A stretch of 13,915 nt of DNA, taken from NCBI GenBank assembly GCA_900073065.1, contig FJOG01000053.1, positions 139,206 to 153,120 of the forward strand. The letters are read 5' to 3'. Shown piece by piece: positions 8,961 through 13,915 of this stretch. Every line of letters begins with the position of its first letter. Positions within the stretch are counted from its first letter, which is position 1. The position numbers and the translations under genes were made by a program. The stretch is from Phialocephala subalpina (lineage: Eukaryota > Ascomycota > Leotiomycetes > Helotiales > Mollisiaceae). Under the pieces are notes generated by a model that ran no database searches, was not told where the DNA came from, and was given only the letters and a program-made list of their open reading frames with translations.

Positions 8961-9543
8961 CACGATTAGCACGATGGTAACCAGCCTATCTTCAGCCTCA
9001 CCACATTAAGCGACGTGCGACGAAGCTTCACCGCTCGCTGAGCTCTGCCGGATGTTAATTAAGGCGCAAGTTGCAATTGAACTTCTATGTCCGTCCCAAA
9101 GCACAATTAGCGACGACCGGGACAGGAGAAGCTATATTGAGTGGGGTATCTCGGTGAGGTTAAGGTCGTTGACGCGAGGGTAGGATGGCGTTTGCTGTAT
9201 AGCAATCGTAGAGGCTATCTCTAGACTTCTTGACGTCTTGCACTTCTTCCTATCTTTGAGTCAATACTCCGAGGAGTGCGTGATATTCTGGTCAATTTCA
9301 AACTTTGGAAGTTCTCGGGAGCTTACGTTCGCAAGGTGAGACTGCAGCTGTGCTCTTCAGTGGAGGCTGTGCTTTTCGGTGGAGGCTGTGCAAGCCACCT
9401 CGACAGTTCATAAGATCAGGGTCGGCCATCTTTTGTCATCACTTCTCAAGAATAGAAGGACATCAAATTGAAATAGGATCTACTGCCTAGCGCTTGAAAG
9501 TAATACTCACAGGGACAGTTTTCCCGTGTCTGCAATTTTCAAG
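8961..9543. other. Unassigned region after AT block 2
   Basis: Ordinary composition with no gene recognised. A minus-strand ORF of 43 codons starts at ATG 9429 (MADPDLMNC...) in a fair context, but nothing else supports it. A donor-like GTGAGT lies at about 9512-9507 on the minus strand, downstream of the open frame ending near 9544. Confidence 0.35.
9354..9391 (+). repeat. 19-bp tandem repeat, two copies plus a partial one
   Basis: TCTTCAGTGGAGGCTGTGC at 9354-9372 is followed directly by TTTTCGGTGGAGGCTGTGC at 9373-9391, with two or three differences. A partial copy (GCAGCTGTGC) precedes at 9344-9353. It is probably a small slippage repeat; no function is evident. Confidence 0.6.
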
Positions 9544-9792
9544 CGTGGTTCTGAAAATCTGGAGTCCGCTTGAATTCTTGTATCCATGAGTACGCCCACC
9601 GATCTATCTCGAACTCGTTGACAGCCTTGCCAACCGAAACCGCTTCCGTTACCAAACATCTCTTGTGTCCTACGAGTAAGAACAGTCTTCGAATAGGAGT
9701 AAGTGCCTTCAGCTTGCTATCTCCATTGTCCTCAACATGTGTTTCTACGATGCGATCGATATGGCCTGCAAATGTTGGAGGTGGGGCTCATT
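9544..9792 (-). pseudogene. Possible exon or gene remnant, not recognised
   Basis: A minus-strand frame open for about 82 codons between TGA (about 9795-9793) and TGA (about 9546-9544), with no ATG. It holds GHIDRIVETHVEDNGDSKLK and, further on, FEIDRWAYSWIQEFKRTPDF, a composition like genuine protein. The complementary + frame is Ser/Leu-rich, as expected of an antisense shadow. An acceptor-like ATTTGCAG lies near 9766 and a second TTGCAG near 9530, followed by a donor-like GTGAGT. An intron-containing gene or its remnant is therefore possible, but no start, domain or full model could be built. Confidence 0.3.
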
Positions 9793-9874
9793 TCGACAGC
9801 ACTGTCATAAAGAGTACAGAGTTGGTGAAACATGTGGAATGAGGCTTGTGTAGAACCGATATCGACACGAAGAT

Positions 9875-10188
9875 ATGTGCAAGATTTGCACGAAAATCCA
9901 CGGCAGCGAGAGGAATATCAGACGTGCTGAACAAGAGCTGCGACGGGTCCGCCGCCAAGCGCGAGAGCAGGCTGGGAAACAGCAGTGGGGGTCGGACCTT
10001 ACACCTATCGGAAGGCTACGCAGGGATGACCGGGTATTAGAAAAGCGCATCGAGGAGGAGGAAGCTCGTCTTAGGGAGATGAAGGAGGAATTGCTTGTCC
10101 TGAAAGCTATGTTGCCCGAAATGCCAGACAAAGATCATATTTTGGCAACCACATCTGCCCGGCCGCTGACCTCTCAGAAGACAATTAG
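9875..10188 (+). CDS. Coiled-coil ORF, possible first exon ahead of the second HET gene
   Basis: ATG at 9875 begins MCKICTKIHG, with a CxxC pair at residues 2-5. A long, strongly charged helix follows at about residues 13-35 and 50-75 (RRAEQELRRVRRQ; EKRIEEEEARLREMKEELL), the heptad-like pattern of a coiled coil. The frame would stop at TAG 10190-10192 unless spliced. A good intron follows at 10189-10242. Splicing joins it to a frame that stops at TAA 10409-10411, giving about 160 residues, and not to the HET frame. It is either a separate small gene, or the N-terminal exon of the HET gene after a frame-changing lesion. I recognise no family. Confidence 0.4.
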
Positions 10189-10242
10189 GTAGGCAAAACT
10201 TGGAATATACATCTTCAAACTTGACTGATTATTATGTTGCAG
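10189..10242 (+). other. Likely 54-base intron
   Basis: GTAGGC donor at 10189, branch-like GACTGAT at 10223-10229 and TTGCAG acceptor ending at 10242 form a typical short fungal intron. The ATG at 10234 lies inside it. The phase of the preceding frame does not match the HET frame downstream. Confidence 0.5.
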
Positions 10243-10320
10243 TTTGTCTTCCTGGGAGTGGGAATCATTTCTATCTCGGAAGCGTCTGATAAGTCCGATC
10301 CCAGATTGTCAGAATTCAAA

Positions 10321-10857
10321 ATGTACCACCTCACAACACTTCAAGGCAACGAAATTCAGTCTCACCCGGCACTTAATCTTGCCAGTCAAGAGATCAGGCT
10401 GTTTGAACTAACGTCGGCTACCGGTGCGTTCGATATCCGGGGTAAATTTCACTGCGTCTCACTCTCAGCCTCGATACCATATACAGCACTCTCCTATACC
10501 TGGGGCGATCCTGGAAAGAGCAAATTTATTGAAGTTGGAGGCAAGCGGCTGGCTATACCAGAAAATCTTTGGTGGTTTCTTCACTGTCATGAGCCGAGCG
10601 CACCAGAGCAGGCTGATCGTTACTGGATCGATGCCATTTGCATCGATCAGACGAACATCCGAGACAAGGTATTTGGATTGCTTGGGATAGGTCAAACTTA
10701 TCCCGACCCAGTTGTGGTAGGGTACTCTAAATCTGTGGAGGAAATCTACAACGAAGTTCTGACTCTCGAGTTTGGCCTCATCACGCCTGAATTAGGCTCT
10801 AGAGAAGACTGTTTGAAGTTCTGTAGTTTGTTGAGACGGGTGCTGAAGCTAGCTTAG
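10321..10857 (+). pseudogene. HET-domain protein gene with the middle of the protein missing
   Basis: From ATG 10321 (MYHLTTLQ) the frame is open for 178 codons to TAG at 10855-10857. EIRLFEL (24-30), PYTALSYTWGDP (53-64), a VGGKRLAIPENLWWFL segment and YWIDAICIDQTNI (101-113) are the opening half of a HET domain. Straight after Ile113 comes RDKVFGLLGI (114-123), then YSKSVEEIYNEVL, which in long HET proteins lies far downstream. The rest of the domain (the ERN...M..IY..A helix, the VWLG strand) and the following linker are absent. The frame is kept across the junction at about 10658-10660. The protein also ends early, shortly after YNEVL. The frame is open upstream to 10234, but that ATG sits in the proposed intron. 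Most likely a deletion derivative without HET function; a functional short variant is less likely. Confidence 0.78.
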
Positions 10858-11215
10858 TACTGGTGAGGGACAACGAGACTGTATTTTCTGCTCCCTGAAA
10901 CTGCTATATTTACCAGTTCCAGGTAAAATACGAGGAACTCCCCTGCCGTACCACTATCTAACTTCAGTATCTTCCTTCCCGGTGAGCACTAGCAGCTGCT
11001 CGAGCAGGCTCATCTTAAAGCAACGCAAATGAGAAAGATCTAGAAGTGGAGGTATCAAACCTTGACCTACACCCCCCCCTTCTGCTAGCCTCCTTTTCAT
11101 TGGGGGTATTTCCTGCGGTTGAGCCCACAGAGCTTATCTGATCCTTTTCAGTCATCTTCTTCTAGAAAAATCAATGAGGCTGAATTAAGAATGGGACACC
11201 AGGAGAGTGATGTGA
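10858..11215. other. Spacer between the second HET gene and the copia remnant
   Basis: No gene, RNA or repeat recognised. A run of eight C occurs near 11070. A copia 3' LTR would be expected about here for an element on the minus strand, but no LTR end, polypurine tract or primer-binding site could be identified. Confidence 0.4.
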
Positions 11216-12118
11216 CTAAAGATTATTGAAGCAAGCTCTGAGCATCAAATAATGGTCAAGAAACAGTATCGAGCAGGTGAGATGCCAAACCAAAAGAAAT
11301 CCGGGCTGAGGAAGTTGATATAGGAAGATAGGGGCCCCAAAGATGCTCACTTGATCCACTACAATTGCAGGGAGAAAGGCAACAGTATCTAGCGTCATTG
11401 ACTGGAAACCTATCTCTTTCAGGAAATTTGATATTAATAGATACCACATCCTTGCTGCCTGCTTCAAGCCATATAGACTCTTCAGAATCTTAACGTACTT
11501 GCCAAAATGCTGCTACAGCTTGTCTGGGACTTTCATAAAGATCTCCTCCCGTAGCGTTGTATCTAGGAACGCAGCAACGACGTCCATTTGGTAGACTTTC
11601 TAGTTATATCTTACTACCATAGCAAGAATAATTCTGAAGACATCAAATCGAATGGTTGGTACAAACATCTCTTTATAGTCAATCCCATACTTCTGGATAA
11701 AGCCTCAAGCCACAAGTCGCGCCTTGTATCACAGTATCCGTCCATTTTTGTCCTTCTTAAAGTCAAATACGATCTTTGCATCAATAATTTCTTTCGTTTC
11801 TAGCTCTGATTCTGCGATAGGTTCAGAGAAAGTCCTTCGTCTAATCAAGTTATCGACCTCCTCTATAACAGTACCAGCCTATTATTTCCTCTCAGGGCCT
11901 TTCATGGCCTGCTTATATGTAAACTTCTTTGGGTCAAGATCATAGATGTCCGAGTTTGGCTGGAGAAGCGCTCTAGCTACCATCGCCCTCTCTTTTCTGC
12001 TCATCTCCCCTCACTTTTTCAGCCTCTCTTCCCGCCTCTTCGCCTCATTTACCCGGCGCTTTGTTTCTTTTCTCTGCTTCTCCGCTTTGTCCTTTACCGC
12101 TTCCTCTCGTAGCAAGGC
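11216..12118 (-). pseudogene. Copia reverse transcriptase, N-terminal half, with preceding charged linker
   Basis: A Lys/Arg/Glu-rich stretch (EEAVKDKAEKQRKETKRR, about 12098-12045) precedes the linker LLQPNSDIYD. YKQAMKGPE (about 11915), VFDFKKDKNG (about 11755), YKARLVA (11728-11708), GIDYKE (about 11680), QMDVVAAFLD (about 11590-11560) and SLYGLKQAARMWY (about 11480-11445) follow in the expected order for a copia reverse transcriptase. The YVDD active site seems to be replaced by VVDQ at about 11363, so catalysis would be lost even without the stops. Beyond that the frame to 11216 no longer resembles the family, so the RNase H end is missing. Confidence 0.85.
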
Positions 12119-12451
12119 AGGCGGTTCTCAATTTTAGCTCGGGTCGTGGTACTGGCGTCATCCGTAGCTTCTATATTTGGAATGTATCAGTTGGTGGTCA
12201 CGTGGAACACTAAGTGGGTCCTTGTTTTATGTGTATATAGTTTCAGCTTCCCCCTTTCCTTAAATCTACAATCAAGTCGATTCCATCTGACAGAATGTTT
12301 AGAGGTTCTGTTTGGTGTTAAGGGTCACCGATACTGACTTCTTCTGGCTGCCTGCCAGATTTCCGGTGTCAACAACAATTGTTTCTCCCTGCAATTCATT
12401 ATCTACGAGCTTGGAATGCCCCATTGAGTCCTCTTCCCCTTTTGCCTCCTC

Positions 12452-12877
12452 CTAATAGGCTCTATGATCATCATCGCTAACTGATTTGTCTTCTAGGGCC
12501 TTTGTCTCATCGAACTCGATAAACCGGACCAGATGACCCACTTTATCTTTCGGATTCCAAATCAGATAGAGCTTATTTGTAATGTCTGTATATCCCACAA
12601 AGACTCCCTCCGAAGCCTTCTTCCCGAGCTTCGCCTCTTTTACTTTGGAATAAGCACCCATACAGGGCATCTAAATACCCTCAGATAACCTGTTCGAGGT
12701 ATTTTCCCCGCGCCATAACTCCCATGGGGTCTGCTGTCGATCTCCAACGAATCCCCTATTCCTGAGATACGCTGTAGTCGCATGCGAGAACTCCTAATAT
12801 AAGGATGGTAACTCCATTGCATGCCTAATTATTGTAAGAGTTAGGGCTATTGCTCCCGGCCACTTTAAGCGAGCCCT
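12452..12877 (-). pseudogene. Copia integrase, C-terminal portion
   Basis: TTAYLRNRG...TPWELWRGEN at about 12782-12700 is the end of the integrase region in copia elements. After a stop at 12671-12673, KASEGVFVGYTD and LYLIWNPKDK (about 12620-12540) give the GYxxxxxxYRIW-type motif just behind it. A TAG at 12794-12796 falls where the family has Trp before the YLRNR helix. LRVFRCPVW, the counterpart of LRVFGC, is in a neighbouring frame at about 12685, so a small indel pair is also present. The catalytic D,D,E core is not visible and would lie in AT block 3. Confidence 0.8.
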
Positions 12878-12880
12878 TTA

Positions 12881-13915
12881 AAAACGAGTTTACATTTTTA
12901 ATATTTTGTCATTTAATTAAATACATATAAACTTCCATGAAATCATAAGGTTATATTAATATATAATAATTAATTTTTTTAAAATTTTCTTTTTTTATAA
13001 ATATAAATAATAATTTCTAATTTTAATTAATTATATTTTAAATTATAATTAAAATTTTCTTAAATTAATAAATTAATTTAATATAATTTAAATATTTTTT
13101 TCAATTATTTATCGAGTAATTTAAATCTTTTTATTTTTATTAAATTTAAACGAATATTTATCGGATTATATAATTTTCTTTTAATTTTATCTTTTTAATA
13201 AAAAGATTATTTAATTAAATATTCTTTATTATTAATATTCTAAAATAAAAATATACTTTTTTTTAATTTATTTTCGAGAGATAAAAAACCAAGAATAAAT
13301 TATATTATTGATTTAATCAAATAATCATTTAGCGATAAAATAAAAAGGCGGATTCAAAAGTAAATAAAAAGTAAAATTCTAATCTTTATTATTTTAATAT
13401 TTAATTTCTTTAATTATATAAGTAATTAAATACCCCTTTTAGAAAAAAGTAAATAAATAAAATATATTTATTGATATTAAATTAAAACTTTAGTATTTAT
13501 AATAATTTTTAAATATTCTAATATATATATTATTAATAATTTATTTTACGAAATTCTTTATAAATAATTCGAATTAATATTAAAATATTTAAATAAATTT
13601 AAATTTTAAATACTTTAATTTTTAATAATATAAAGAATAATTTAATGGATTTAATAATAATATATTAATTTAAATTTAATAGTTTTTTTTATTTTTTATT
13701 ATATAATTTATTTTAATATAAATTTATTATTAAATTATAATTTGGATTAAAATATTATAAAAAGAAAGAAATAAATAAATAATTTAATATAATATAAATT
13801 TCTAAGATAAAAATATTAAAATAATTAAAAATAATAATTTGAATTTTTATAATACTTTATATAAAAATTCATTTTTTTAATATTTTAATTATTTTTTTAT
13901 TATTATATTTTTAAA
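12881..13915. other. AT-rich block 3 (RIP-like), continues past the window
   Basis: About 1,035 bases of almost pure A/T with no coding frame, running to the window edge. It abuts the copia remnant at a sharp boundary. The missing upstream part of that element (integrase core, protease, gag, 5' LTR) should map here, so the block may be the same element mutated to saturation. Confidence 0.8.

Larger units (their letters stand above)
11216..12877 (-). mobile_element. Ty1/copia LTR-retrotransposon pol remnant
   Basis: On the minus strand, in the copia order integrase then reverse transcriptase, recognisable pol sequence runs from 12877 to 11216. Integrase C-terminal motifs lie at about 12780-12550, a charged linker at about 12450-11940, and reverse transcriptase at about 11935-11330. 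Nearly all of it stays in one frame, and at least eleven stop codons interrupt that frame (for example at 12794, 12671, 12452, 12299, 12011, 11882, 11879, 11729, 11705, 11600 and 11513, lowest coordinate of each). Several sit where a Trp or Arg is expected, which fits G-to-A or C-to-T change. LTRs, gag, protease and the integrase core are not visible; the upstream side enters AT block 3. The element is inactive. Confidence 0.88.

Noticed and set aside
9805..10131. Minus-strand ORF of 108 codons rich in Ser and Arg
   Set aside because: It is antisense to the coiled-coil frame, whose Glu/Arg repeats create Ser/Leu-rich shadows.
10234..10320. ATG at 10234 as start of the second HET gene
   Set aside because: It falls inside a well-formed 54-base intron; ATG 10321 is a more natural start, though not proven.
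11588..12337. Four plus-strand ORFs of 60-75 codons
   Set aside because: They are antisense to the copia pol remnant.

Overview
The window looks like accessory chromosome from a filamentous ascomycete (Pezizomycotina). Supporting signs are two HET-domain (heterokaryon incompatibility) genes, short introns with GTATGT/CTGAT/CAG-type signals, a fungal-type choline sulfatase, LINE and Ty1/copia remnants, and three blocks made almost only of A and T that look like the end product of repeat-induced point mutation (RIP). I cannot assign a genus.

Layout, left to right. 1-255 (-): N-terminal 85 codons of a choline sulfatase, cut by the window edge inside its active-site motif. 256-1590: its upstream region, with no convincing gene. 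1592-1870: a repeat unit whose beginning is repeated at 1870 in heavily C-to-T/G-to-A mutated form, leading into AT block 1 (to about 2335). 2467-4944 (-): a large two-exon HET gene, broken by one in-frame TGA and one frameshift. 5029-5474: its upstream region. 5488-6459 (+): a 5'-truncated LINE with an A-rich tail and 13-bp target-site duplications. 6506-6695: a second, less mutated copy of the repeat at 1686-1870. 6696-8164: mostly unassigned, pyrimidine-rich on the + strand, with one weak (-) open frame. 8165-8960: AT block 2. 8961-9870: unassigned, with a weak (-) open frame and a short tandem repeat. 9875-10188 (+): a coiled-coil ORF or exon. 10321-10857 (+): a second HET gene lacking the middle of the protein. 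11216-12877 (-): Ty1/copia pol remnant (integrase C-terminal end, linker, reverse transcriptase) in one frame with many nonsense codons. 12881-13915: AT block 3, running off the window.

Apart from the partial sulfatase, the recognisable genes are either non-self recognition (HET) genes, both damaged, or transposon remnants. I see no operon-like system. The story is of genome decay: repeats mutated to near-pure AT next to sequence that is only lightly touched, a recent-looking LINE that escaped, and HET genes losing parts. No unambiguous novel system was found. The items most worth checking are the sharp RIP edges, the shortened HET protein, the MG...S (myristoylation-like) N-terminus of the first HET gene, and two unassigned minus-strand open frames.
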